A stretch of 13,807 nt of DNA from assembly GCA_900549105.1 (NCBI GenBank), contig URND01000085.1, positions 1-13,807 on the forward strand. The letters are read 5' to 3'. A model generated the notes under the pieces. It saw only the letters and a program-made list of their open reading frames with translations, searched no databases and was not told the DNA's origin. Shown here one piece after another: positions 6,215-13,339 of the stretch (the stretch's first letter is position 1; every line of letters begins with the position of its first letter). This DNA comes from an uncultured Eubacteriales bacterium. GTDB taxonomy: Bacteria > Bacillota > Clostridia > Lachnospirales > Lachnospiraceae. Position numbers and translations under genes: made by a program.

Positions 6215-7207
6215 ATGGACGAATATTACAGAAACAGATATGAAGAGGATTACGAACAAAGTCCGGGATTGAGCGCCAGAGCGGGAAACAGGATTTTATG
6301 TATTACGACGGTGGTGATGATTGGCGTTCAGTATTTAATGGTCTTTTTAGGCGTTTATGATACGCTGCCGCTGGTTCTCGGAACCCAGTTGTCCGTTTTG
6401 CTGATTCCGATAATTGGCGCAGTGATTTCAGGGGCGGATATAAAAGAAACTTTCAGAATCCGCCGGGTGCGGCCGAAAACAGTGTTGTTTGCTTTTTTAG
6501 TTATCCTTTGTTCCTATCCAATCGTAGCGCTGCTGAACCTGATATCCATGTTTTTTGTGGAAAATGCGGTGGCAGGGACGGCGGTGGACCTTTACAGTCA
6601 TGGTTTTATCGTTTCTATGCTGGTGATGGCCCTGTGTCCGGCCATCGGGGAAGAATTTTTAATGCGCGGAGTGATTTATCGGAGTTATCGGAAAAAGTCA
6701 CCGGTGCTGGCTTTGTTTTTATCGGCGGTGATTTTTGGTCTGCTCCATATGAATTTCAATCAGATGCCTTATGCCATTTATCTTGGTGTGATTATGGTAT
6801 TGATGATGGAGGCTTCCGATTCCATTGTGACGCCGATGTTGATGCACTTTTTTATGAATGGCATTTCAACCTTATCCGGATATTTTTCAGAGGATACGCT
6901 GGAGGATATGTCCGAGGCGGCTTATAATGCGGAAACAGTGCTCGGCACCGGGGATGAAATGAGATTTGCACTGATGTCGGTAGGAATTCTGGCAATCATA
7001 ATGGTGCCGCTGGTTATTTTGATTATTAAAGCCACATTTCGTGTGAATGGGCGCAGACTTTCGGATGCCTTTGCAAAGGACGAGCCGGTTTACAGCCGTT
7101 ATGCCCTTCCGGAAGTGAATGATGAGGAAAATATTCTGGATGCCTGGCTGGTTATCGCCATAGTGGTAATGGTCATCATCATAGCGATGAATACATTTAT
7201 GTCATGA
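6215..7207 (+). CDS. CPBP family intramembrane metalloprotease
   Basis: This 330-residue membrane protein is of the CAAX protease/bacteriocin-processing (Abi) family. The catalytic motifs are complete: EEFLMRG with Glu146, Glu147 and Arg151; FGLLH with Phe174 and His178; and HFFMN with His211 and Asn215. Hydrophobic segments lie near 27-47, 55-73, 89-115, 130-148, 164-180, 185-210, 250-272 and 312-328, so about eight membrane passes. The N-terminus is acidic and tyrosine-rich and probably cytoplasmic. A soluble loop rich in acidic residues (about 225-248) precedes the last passes. GGAGG lies 9 nt before the ATG. The substrate is unknown; no bacteriocin or peptide gene is adjacent. The DUF362 gene follows after 42 nt and may be co-transcribed. 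Confidence 0.9.
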   Translation: MDEYYRNRYEEDYEQSPGLSARAGNRILCITTVVMIGVQYLMVFLGVYDTLPLVLGTQLSVLLIPIIGAVISGADIKETFRIRRVRPKTVLFAFLVILCSYPIVALLNLISMFFVENAVAGTAVDLYSHGFIVSMLVMALCPAIGEEFLMRGVIYRSYRKKSPVLALFLSAVIFGLLHMNFNQMPYAIYLGVIMVLMMEASDSIVTPMLMHFFMNGISTLSGYFSEDTLEDMSEAAYNAETVLGTGDEMRFALMSVGILAIIMVPLVILIIKATFRVNGRRLSDAFAKDEPVYSRYALPEVNDEENILDAWLVIAIVVMVIIIAMNTFMS

Positions 7208-7220
7208 TACAAATAGTTTT

Positions 7221-7234
7221 GTGCCGGGAGGCAC
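7221..7234 (+). other. Small hairpin before the DUF362 gene
   Basis: GTGCC (7221-7225) and GGCAC (7230-7234) form a 5-bp stem with a GGGA loop. The hairpin ends just before the AGAGAGGAG ribosome binding site of the next gene. No T-run follows, so it is more likely an mRNA structure than a terminator. Confidence 0.35.
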
Positions 7235-7249
7235 AGAGAGGAGAATATT

Positions 7250-8377
7250 TTGAAGAGTCAGGTTGTTTTGCTGAAATGCGATAGCTACGACAGGGAAAAA
7301 ATATATGAAGAACTTTTATGGGGGATTGAGCAGCTCGGGGGCATCAGTCAGTTTGTCCGCCCGGAGGAAAAGATACTCTTAAAACCTAATCTTCTGCGGA
7401 AGGCGGCGGCGGACAGCACGATTGTGACCCATCCGGCTGTTGTGTCGGCGGCGGCAAAAATATTAAAAGAGACGGGATACAGCCATATTTCCTATGGAGA
7501 TTCGGCAGGCGTAGGGCCTATGGACAAGATTGCGGAGGCCTGCGGCCTGGCGGCGGCAATGAAAGAACTGGGAATTCCCATGGCAAATTTTAACGAGAGT
7601 GTCCATGTGAGCTATCCGGAGGGGAAAATGGCAAAGCAGTTTCATTTGGCGAAGGCTGTGACGGAAGCGGATGCCCTCATTAATATATGTAAAATGAAAA
7701 CGCACCAGTTGGAGCGGATGACGGGGGCCGTTAAAAATATGTACGGCTGTATTCAGGGGCTCCACAAGGCAAAGGGGCATACAAAGTTTTCAAATGCGGA
7801 AAGCTTTGCCCGGATGCTGGTTGATTTGAATCGTTATATCCGGCCTCGTCTTTATATTATGGACGGTATCGATGCGATGGAGGGAAATGGCCCGGCATCG
7901 GGAACACCGGTCCATATGGGCGTTATACTGATAGCCGGCGACCCGGTAGCCCTGGACAGCGTCTGCTGCGGGCTGATGAATCTTGCGCCGGAACTGGTGC
8001 CGACCAATGTGCAGGGAGAAAAGATGGGACTGGGTGTCTGGAGGGAAAAAGATATCGATGTGATAACAAGGGAAGGAACATTGACTGCCTCCCAGGTGAA
8101 GGAGCGTTTTGGAAAGAAAGATTATGATGTGAACCGGGGGAGAGAGGTGCGTCGAATCTGGCGTCAGATTCGATGGATTTCCCGTCATTTCCAGAGGAAA
8201 CCTTATATTGTGGAAAGTCGCTGCATCCGCTGCGGCATCTGCGTAGAGGCCTGCCCGGTGGAGGGAAAGGCTATTCATCTTCATAAGCCTGCAGTCCCGG
8301 TCTATGATTATAAAAAATGTATTGCCTGTTTCTGCTGTCAGGAAATGTGCCCGCAGAAGGCGATTCAGGTGAAATAG
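7250..8377 (+). CDS. DUF362 domain-containing 4Fe-4S protein
   Basis: This 375-residue cytoplasmic protein joins a DUF362 domain to a C-terminal ferredoxin module. DUF362 marks are ILLKPNLL (42-49), YGDSAGVGP (82-90), INICKMKTHQLERMTGAVKN (144-163), MDGIDAMEGNGP (204-215) and AGDPVALDSVCCG (229-241). The ferredoxin module has CIRCGICVEACP (Cys325, 328, 331, 335) and CIACFCCQEMCP (Cys357, 360, 363, 367), the ligand pattern of two 4Fe-4S clusters. The start is a TTG, with AGAGAGGAG 6 nt upstream. A role in electron transfer or redox enzyme maturation is likely, but the reaction is unknown. Cys362 is an extra cysteine beside the second motif. Confidence 0.9.
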   Translation: MKSQVVLLKCDSYDREKIYEELLWGIEQLGGISQFVRPEEKILLKPNLLRKAAADSTIVTHPAVVSAAAKILKETGYSHISYGDSAGVGPMDKIAEACGLAAAMKELGIPMANFNESVHVSYPEGKMAKQFHLAKAVTEADALINICKMKTHQLERMTGAVKNMYGCIQGLHKAKGHTKFSNAESFARMLVDLNRYIRPRLYIMDGIDAMEGNGPASGTPVHMGVILIAGDPVALDSVCCGLMNLAPELVPTNVQGEKMGLGVWREKDIDVITREGTLTASQVKERFGKKDYDVNRGREVRRIWRQIRWISRHFQRKPYIVESRCIRCGICVEACPVEGKAIHLHKPAVPVYDYKKCIACFCCQEMCPQKAIQVK

Positions 8378-8434
8378 AGGAACCTAAAGGAACCCATTCG
8401 AATACTATGTATTAGATTTGATGGGAGGTTCATT

Positions 8435-9418
8435 ATGCGAAAAAAATGTTTAATGATTGGATTTGCTTTGGCCATGCTGGCCATGGCTGTGACAGGGTGC
8501 GGAAAAAGTGCTTCCGGGCTTCAGACAGTGCGGCTTCAGGAGGTGGCCCATTCGATTTTCTATGCGCCGATGTATGTGGCGCTGGAAGAGGGCTATTTTG
8601 AGGAAGAGGGCCTGAATGTGGAACTGACAAATGGCAATGGCGCCGATAAGGTTATGACGGCGATGATTGCCGGGGAAGCAGATATCGGTTTTATGGGGCC
8701 GGAAGCGACGATTTACGTTTATAACGAAGGAAATTCCGACTATGCCGTCAACTTTGCCCAGTTGACCCAGAGAGCGGGCAATTTTCTTGTAAGCCGCTCA
8801 AATGACCAGAATTTTTCCTGGACAGATTTAAAGGGGAAAACAGTCATTGGAGGTCGGGCAGGCGGTATGCCTCAGATGGTTTTCGAGTATATTCTGAAAA
8901 TGAACGGCATTGACCCGGCAGCGGATTTGACAATTATTCAGAATATTGATTTTGGCGTGACGGCAGAGGCTTTTGTCGGCGGCACCGGAGATTACACGGT
9001 GGAATTTGAGCCCCATGCGACGAGCATTGAGAAGGATGGTTCCGGCTATGTTGTCGCTTCTCTTGGGGTGGATTCGGGCTATGTGCCGTATACCTGCTTT
9101 TCAGCCCTTGGCTCCTATATGAGCGAACACCCGGAAATTATTGAGAGTTTTACCCGGGGAATTCAGAAAGGGCTGGACTATGTGAACAGTCACAGCAGTG
9201 AAGACATTGCGAAAATTATCCAGCCCCAGTTTGAGGAGACGGATTTTGATACACTGAAAACTATTGTGGAACGGTATCACAGCCAGGATACATGGAAAAC
9301 GGATACAATTTTTACGGAGGAAGCCTTTGAACTGCTTCAGAATATTCTGGAGGAAGCAGGAGTGCTTGCTGAGCGGGTGGATTACGATACACTTGTGACA
9401 ACCCAATTTTCAAAATAG
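8435..9418 (+). CDS. ABC transporter substrate-binding lipoprotein (NMT1/THI5-like)
   Basis: This 327-residue secreted lipoprotein should bind a small organic substrate outside the membrane. A basic MRKK start, a hydrophobic stretch and the lipobox VTGC set the lipidated cysteine at residue 22. The mature part has the NMT1/SsuA/TauA pattern: FYAPMYVALEEGYFEEEGL near the N-terminus, then GADKVMTAMIAGEADIGFMG, WTDLKGKTVIGGRAGGMP and the GGTGDYTVEFEP segment. Family members bind pyrimidine (thiamine) precursors, sulfonates, nitrate or bicarbonate. The ligand here is not readable from the sequence. GGGAGGTT lies 6 nt before the ATG. No permease or ATPase gene is adjacent, so it must use a transporter encoded elsewhere. 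Confidence 0.9.
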   Translation: MRKKCLMIGFALAMLAMAVTGCGKSASGLQTVRLQEVAHSIFYAPMYVALEEGYFEEEGLNVELTNGNGADKVMTAMIAGEADIGFMGPEATIYVYNEGNSDYAVNFAQLTQRAGNFLVSRSNDQNFSWTDLKGKTVIGGRAGGMPQMVFEYILKMNGIDPAADLTIIQNIDFGVTAEAFVGGTGDYTVEFEPHATSIEKDGSGYVVASLGVDSGYVPYTCFSALGSYMSEHPEIIESFTRGIQKGLDYVNSHSSEDIAKIIQPQFEETDFDTLKTIVERYHSQDTWKTDTIFTEEAFELLQNILEEAGVLAERVDYDTLVTTQFSK

Positions 9419-9455
9419 ACAATAAGAAGAGTTTCGTTGGAGAAATTTCAGCGCC

Positions 9456-9506
9456 GGGTGCGGACCTTATGTTTGAGGAGGCTTTCGCCTTACGCACCCG
9501 TGCGTA
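9456..9506 (+). promoter_or_regulatory. Two competing hairpins in the leader of the ATPase-TOPRIM gene
   Basis: GGGTGCG (9456-9462) can pair with CGCACCC (9493-9499), enclosing a small AGGC-TTTC-GCCT hairpin (9479-9490). The same CGCA bases can instead form TACGCA-CCCG-TGCGTA (9491-9506). The two are mutually exclusive, as in attenuators or translational switches. Neither has a T-run. It may alternatively end the transcript of the preceding lipoprotein gene. Confidence 0.4.
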
Positions 9507-9540
9507 TTTGATGAACGAGGGGGTGAGAATATGCGTTTAA
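9469..9540 (+). other. Possible 23-codon leader reading frame
   Basis: An ATG at 9469 opens a short frame (MFEEAFALRTR and on) that ends with TAA at 9538-9540, overlapping the first codons of the ATPase gene in another frame. It spans the competing hairpins, so its translation could affect which one forms. Its own ribosome binding site is weak, so it may not be translated. Confidence 0.25.
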
Positions 9541-11402
9541 ATCGACTGCGTATTCAAAATTTTAAATCAATTCGGGATATGGAAATCGAAGATATAGAAA
9601 ATGTTCTCATTTTGATTGGAAAAAATAATGCGGGAAAGACGGTTGTTTTGGATGCTCTTCGGATTCTGGATGATACATATCGGATTCAGGAAAGTGATTT
9701 TAATTTGGAGGCCGGCAATATTGAGATTGATGTGGATTTACAGCTGGATGGGGAAGATTTGCTGATGTTCAATGAGGCGGGTATTGTCAGCAATTATAAG
9801 AGGTATGATTTGTGGCTTCGGGAATTTAAAAGCCGTCTCCCTTCCTATGATGGCGATACGGGGCTTCTGAGCTTTCGATTGACGGTGAACCGAAATGGCC
9901 AGAGGCGTTTCGGCGATGGGGTGCGGAAACATAACGGGTATATTGCCCAGGTCATCCCTAAATTTTATTATATCGACAGTATGCGGCATTTTCAGGATAT
10001 TCAGGATGATATTTTTCTGTGTCAGGAGAGTGAGTGGGTTGGACGGCTCAGGGCTGAACGGTGCCTTTTTGATGCGGGGAAGGACTGTCGCCGCTGCTTT
10101 CACTGTATCGGGAAAATTGAACAGAAGAAGCCGGCGGAGCTGAACGTGCTGGAGACGGCCCGGCTTTTTGAATATAAGTTGTATCAGGGGAATTTTAACC
10201 GGTTTGCCGGCAGTGTAAACGACTATTTTCATAAGAATGGCGGGCAGAGCGAAGATATTTTTTATTATATGGCCGAAAATATGGCGGATTTGTGTAAAGT
10301 CAGCGGTTTTGTAAGGAACCGGGAGAGGGATGTGGAAATGCCGTTGTCTCAGATGGGGACAGGTATGCGGTGCATTTATATATTGTCACTGTTGGAGGCC
10401 TATATTTACGGCGGAAAGAGGATTCCATGCATTATTCTTATGGAGGACCCGGAAATCTTCCTTCACCCGAGACTGCAGAAGGTGGCCGGGGAGATTTTAT
10501 ACCGTTTGTCCAAGACAAATCAGGTCATTTTTACAAGTCATTCGCCGAATATGCTCTTTAACTTTACCTCCAATCAGATTCGCCAGATTGTAATGGATGA
10601 AGACTGGTACTCTACGGCGAGAAAGCCGGCGGATGTGGACCAGATTCTGGATGATTTGGGGTATACGGCCAATGATTTGATGAATGTCAATTTTGTTTTT
10701 ATTGTTGAAGGAAAACAGGATAAGAGCCGCCTGCCCCTGCTTTTGGACAAGTATTATTCAGAAATATTGGATGAGGAGGGGAAACCTTACCGGGTTGCCA
10801 TTATCACCACGAATAGCTGTACCAATATTAAGACCTATGCAAATCTGAAATATATGAATAAGCTTTATTTGAAGGACCAGTTTCTCATGATTCGGGACGG
10901 CGATGGCAAGGATGCGGAAATGCTGGCAAATCAGCTTTGCAGGTATTATGATGAGTGCCGGATTCGGGATGTGGATAAGATGCCGAAGGTTACCCGAAGG
11001 AATGTCCTTATTTTAAAATATTATTCCTTTGAGAATTACTTCTTGAATCCGGAGATTATGGTAAAAATTGGAATTTTGGACACGGAAGACAGCTTTTATG
11101 ATATACTGTTTGATAAATGGAAGGAATATCTTTACCGTTTAAAGAGCGGCCGGCATTTTACTGAAGTGACGGGCGTGGATATTCAGAGTCCTCAGGATAT
11201 ACGTGAGAATATGGAAGCGTTTAAAATCTATATGCGGGGACATAATCTGTATGATATTTTTTATGGACGGTATAAAAAACGGGAGAATGAGATTCTCAAA
11301 GCATATATTGACGCAGCATCCCGGGAAGATTTTAAGGATATTCTGGATGCCATAGATAAATTTGTTTATTTTGAAAATCGAGTGAAAGAAGGGACATTAT
11401 GA
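9531..11402 (+). CDS. ABC/OLD-type ATPase fused to a TOPRIM (DUF4435-like) domain
   Basis: This is a 623-residue protein. The ATPase half has FKSI near the start, Walker A GKNNAGKT (30-37), an ABC signature SQMGTGMR (273-280), Walker B IILMEDPE (301-308) and the H-loop SHSPNM (336-341). Inside it is an unusual Cys178-x7-Cys186-x2-Cys189-x2-Cys192 cluster that could hold zinc or an iron-sulfur cluster. The C-terminal half looks like TOPRIM: IVEGKQD (391-397), MIRDGDGKD (453-461) and YSFENYFLNPE (498-508). The last motif resembles the YSIENYLL element of DUF4435. OLD-type and PARIS-type (AriA-AriB) defence proteins share this architecture, so nuclease activity is plausible but not shown. GGGGGTGAG lies about 4 nt before the ATG. 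It overlaps the PHP gene by 4 nt. Confidence 0.85.
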   Translation: MRLNRLRIQNFKSIRDMEIEDIENVLILIGKNNAGKTVVLDALRILDDTYRIQESDFNLEAGNIEIDVDLQLDGEDLLMFNEAGIVSNYKRYDLWLREFKSRLPSYDGDTGLLSFRLTVNRNGQRRFGDGVRKHNGYIAQVIPKFYYIDSMRHFQDIQDDIFLCQESEWVGRLRAERCLFDAGKDCRRCFHCIGKIEQKKPAELNVLETARLFEYKLYQGNFNRFAGSVNDYFHKNGGQSEDIFYYMAENMADLCKVSGFVRNRERDVEMPLSQMGTGMRCIYILSLLEAYIYGGKRIPCIILMEDPEIFLHPRLQKVAGEILYRLSKTNQVIFTSHSPNMLFNFTSNQIRQIVMDEDWYSTARKPADVDQILDDLGYTANDLMNVNFVFIVEGKQDKSRLPLLLDKYYSEILDEEGKPYRVAIITTNSCTNIKTYANLKYMNKLYLKDQFLMIRDGDGKDAEMLANQLCRYYDECRIRDVDKMPKVTRRNVLILKYYSFENYFLNPEIMVKIGILDTEDSFYDILFDKWKEYLYRLKSGRHFTEVTGVDIQSPQDIRENMEAFKIYMRGHNLYDIFYGRYKKRENEILKAYIDAASREDFKDILDAIDKFVYFENRVKEGTL

Positions 11403-12130
11403 GAATAGAGCTGGATACACATACTCATACTCTGGCCAGCGGCCATGCCTACAGTACAATTGCAGAAATGATAGACGCTGCTGCCCAGAAGGGGTTAAAG
11501 CTCCTGGGAATTACGGAGCATGCGCCCGCCATGCCGGGAAGCTGTAAAGAATTCTATTTTCACAATCTGAAAATTCTGCCGAGATTCCAGAGGGGTGTGG
11601 AGCTGATGTTTGGCGTGGAGCTGAATATTATGGATTACACGGGCCGGGTGGATTTGAGCGAGAGGTCAATGGAGTACACGGATCTTCGGATTGCCAGTCT
11701 GCATCCGCCGTGCATAAAGCCGGGCACAATGGAAGAAAATACAGCGGCTGTGATAGGTGCAATTCATAATCCGAAGGTGGATATTTTAGGACACCCGGAT
11801 GATGGCCGGTATCCGCTGGATTATGAACAGGTCATTGGGGAGGCAAAAAAATACGGAAAGATTGTCGAATTAAATAATAATTCGTTAAGTCCTTTAAATC
11901 CAAGGGCAAATGCCCGGGAGAATGACCTGATTATTCTGGATTTGTGCAGAAAATATGAGGTGCCGGTGGTGATGAACACAGATGCCCATGTGAGCTTTAT
12001 GGTTGGCGATTTGAAGGATGCGATGCAGCTTGTTGAGGAGGCAGGCTTTCCGAAAGAACTAATTTTAAATGATTCCGTGGAGAAATTTAAACACTTTTTA
12101 AATGAGGGAAGAAAATGCTGCAAAGGCTGA
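11399..12130 (+). CDS. PHP-domain phosphoesterase, YcdX type
   Basis: This 243-residue cytoplasmic hydrolase is of the polymerase and histidinol phosphatase (PHP) superfamily. It keeps all nine residues expected for a trinuclear metal site: His8 and His10 (DTHTH), His16 (SGH), His41 (GITEH), Glu74 (GVELN), His102 (ASLHPP), His132 (LGHPD), Asp195 and His197 (NTDAH). This spacing is nearly that of E. coli YcdX. The substrate of these phosphatases is uncertain; phosphate esters or nucleic acid ends are possible. The ATG overlaps the stop of the ATPase-TOPRIM gene (ATGA), so the two are translationally coupled and probably work together or are needed in fixed ratio. A terminator follows directly. 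Confidence 0.9.
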   Translation: MRIELDTHTHTLASGHAYSTIAEMIDAAAQKGLKLLGITEHAPAMPGSCKEFYFHNLKILPRFQRGVELMFGVELNIMDYTGRVDLSERSMEYTDLRIASLHPPCIKPGTMEENTAAVIGAIHNPKVDILGHPDDGRYPLDYEQVIGEAKKYGKIVELNNNSLSPLNPRANARENDLIILDLCRKYEVPVVMNTDAHVSFMVGDLKDAMQLVEEAGFPKELILNDSVEKFKHFLNEGRKCCKG

Positions 12131-12140
12131 CGGCGAGGGG

Positions 12141-12174
12141 CTGTCCTGAAAATTCGATTCAGGACAGTTTTTTT
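12141..12174 (+). terminator. Rho-independent terminator after the PHP gene
   Basis: CTGTCCTGAA (12141-12150) pairs perfectly with TTCAGGACAG (12158-12167) across a 7-nt loop and is followed by seven T. It closes the ATPase-TOPRIM/PHP operon. Confidence 0.95.
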
Positions 12175-12201
12175 ATGTCAAAAGCTGTCGATGGATGATG
12201 A

Positions 12202-12231
12202 TTGAAATTTAAGTATTTGTCGTGCTAAAAT
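12202..12231 (+). promoter_or_regulatory. Promoter of the Rpn-type pseudogene
   Basis: TTGAAA at 12202-12207, an 18-nt spacer and TAAAAT at 12226-12231 with an extended TG (12223-12224) look like a sigma-A promoter. A short imperfect hairpin follows (TATCC at 12237-12241 with GGATA at 12262-12266, and inner GGCC/GGCC). Apart from this, the 216 nt after the PHP gene hold only the terminator and the ribosome binding site. Confidence 0.45.
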
Positions 12232-12792
12232 AAGATTATCCGAAAGGCCATTTGGTCGGCCGGATACAACTCCTTTATTGTATCATATGCTTTGTTCAAG
12301 GCAACTTATTCACGCTGATTGGAAAACAGGTAAACAGAAAGGGGAGATGCCTATAGTAAAGGAATTAAAGGATGTTTTTCCCATGCTTTGGCGCAGGGAA
12401 GATATCCTGAAGTACGTGGATGCACATGAACATTTAAAAAGGATTTTTAACGAATGGAGACCGGAGGAACAAAAAGAGTTCCTCAATATCTGCACCGGAG
12501 TTCGCGGAGTGAAGATGCTTTACGACGGCTTTTTATTCGGCGGATTTACTGCTTCGCCAATACAAGCGGCTTAGAGATGAAAAGAAGAAAAAATTCAGTT
12601 ACCGGGATATTCGAACGGTTTATACGATTGTTCTTTTCGAACACAGCCCGAAAGCTTTTCAGGCTTGTCCGGGAACATATTATCACTTTTTGGAGCATAA
12701 AGCGAATACTGGAATTAAGCTGGAGATGCCTCAGAAATTTATCTACATATCACTTGACATCTTTAGGAAAAAACAGCAAAATGAAAATGGAA

Positions 12793-12869
12793 GTATACCC
12801 GTTCGGGCATCCCGTATATCAGATGCTACGCATGGGCGCGCTGCGTCAAGCTTCGCGCGACAAGGTATC
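12793..12869 (+). repeat. GC-rich in-frame insert in the pseudogene
   Basis: About 75 bp between NENGS and KLEAWL read as IPVRASRISDATHGRAASSF and on. They do not fit the flanking lysine- and glutamate-rich protein, and they are far richer in GC than the neighbours. The segment holds CCCG-TT-CGGG and CGCG/CGCG self-complementary parts and is flanked by similar GTATACC and GGTATCC bases. It looks like a small mobile palindromic repeat that inserted without breaking the frame. Confidence 0.45.
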
Positions 12870-13121
12870 CATAATAAACTGGAGGCGTGGCTGACATTTT
12901 TTTGCAGGGACGAGCCGGAGATGATTTTAAAGCTTATTGAAGAATATCCGGAATTCGAAGCCCTGTATGGGGATGCCTATGAACTGTGCCGGAATGTGGA
13001 GGGAGTCATGCAGATATTTTCAAAAGAGTTGCTGGAAATGGACCGAAACACGGTAAAATTAATGATCGATGAGATGCAGGAGGAGATTGAGAAGCAGGAG
13101 CAGGTAATTCGGGAAAAGGAA

Positions 13122-13184
13122 GAAGTGCTTAAAGAGAAAGATGAAGCGCTTAAAGAGAAAGATGAAGCGCTTAAAGAGAAAGAT
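13122..13184 (+). repeat. 21-bp tandem repeat coding for a coiled coil
   Basis: Three units of 21 bp (13122-13142, 13143-13163, 13164-13184) differ by one base, and a fourth decays after GAAGCG. Each encodes the seven-residue EALKEKD heptad (EVLKEKD in the first), extending a coiled coil. Unit number probably varies between strains by slippage. Confidence 0.9.
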
Positions 13185-13280
13185 GAAGCGTTTGAAGCAA
13201 CAAAGCATCAGTTGGAACAACGGATTAAAGAATTAGAAAAACAGTTATTGGAGAAATAGTTCAATGAAGTACGAAAGATA

Positions 13281-13318
13281 AAAGAGGAATCTGACATGGG
13301 GTCGTCTGATTCCTCTTT
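13281..13318. terminator. Bidirectional stem-loop between convergent genes
   Basis: AAAGAGGAATC (13281-13291) pairs with GATTCCTCTTT (13308-13318), with an inner GAC/GTC. It lies between the pseudogene and the S1-domain gene. The T-tracts are short on both strands (CTCTTT ends each arm), so termination may be moderate. Confidence 0.75.
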
Positions 13319-13339
13319 AAAATTTAAATATTTTTGAAA

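Larger units (their letters stand above)
12347..13259 (+). pseudogene. Broken Rpn/PD-(D/E)XK nuclease-family transposase gene
   Basis: Two fragments of one gene lie in different frames. The first, from ATG 12347, reads through KELKDVFPMLWRREDILKYV to VKMLYDGF near 12532 and then soon stops at 12574. The second is open from YSADLLLRQYKRLRDEKKKK (12534 on) to the stop at 13259. The family's usual segment between these blocks, which holds the nuclease active site (the DIVVQL and EVQ region), is missing, so an out-of-frame deletion removed the catalytic core. The C-terminal part keeps YTIVLFEHSPKAF, a KLEAWLTFFCRDEPEM stretch and a charged coiled coil. Rpn-type proteins promote recombination in E. 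coli. This copy should be inactive. The family is recalled from memory of Lachnospiraceae homologues, so its exact subfamily is uncertain. Confidence 0.8.

Noticed and set aside
7790..8284. Minus-strand reading frame of 164 codons
   Set aside because: It is antisense to the DUF362 gene, whose motifs and ferredoxin cysteines are intact.
12690..13259. An independent 189-residue coiled-coil gene
   Set aside because: The frame is open and homologous to the same family well upstream of 12690, so it is the 3' part of the broken Rpn-type gene.
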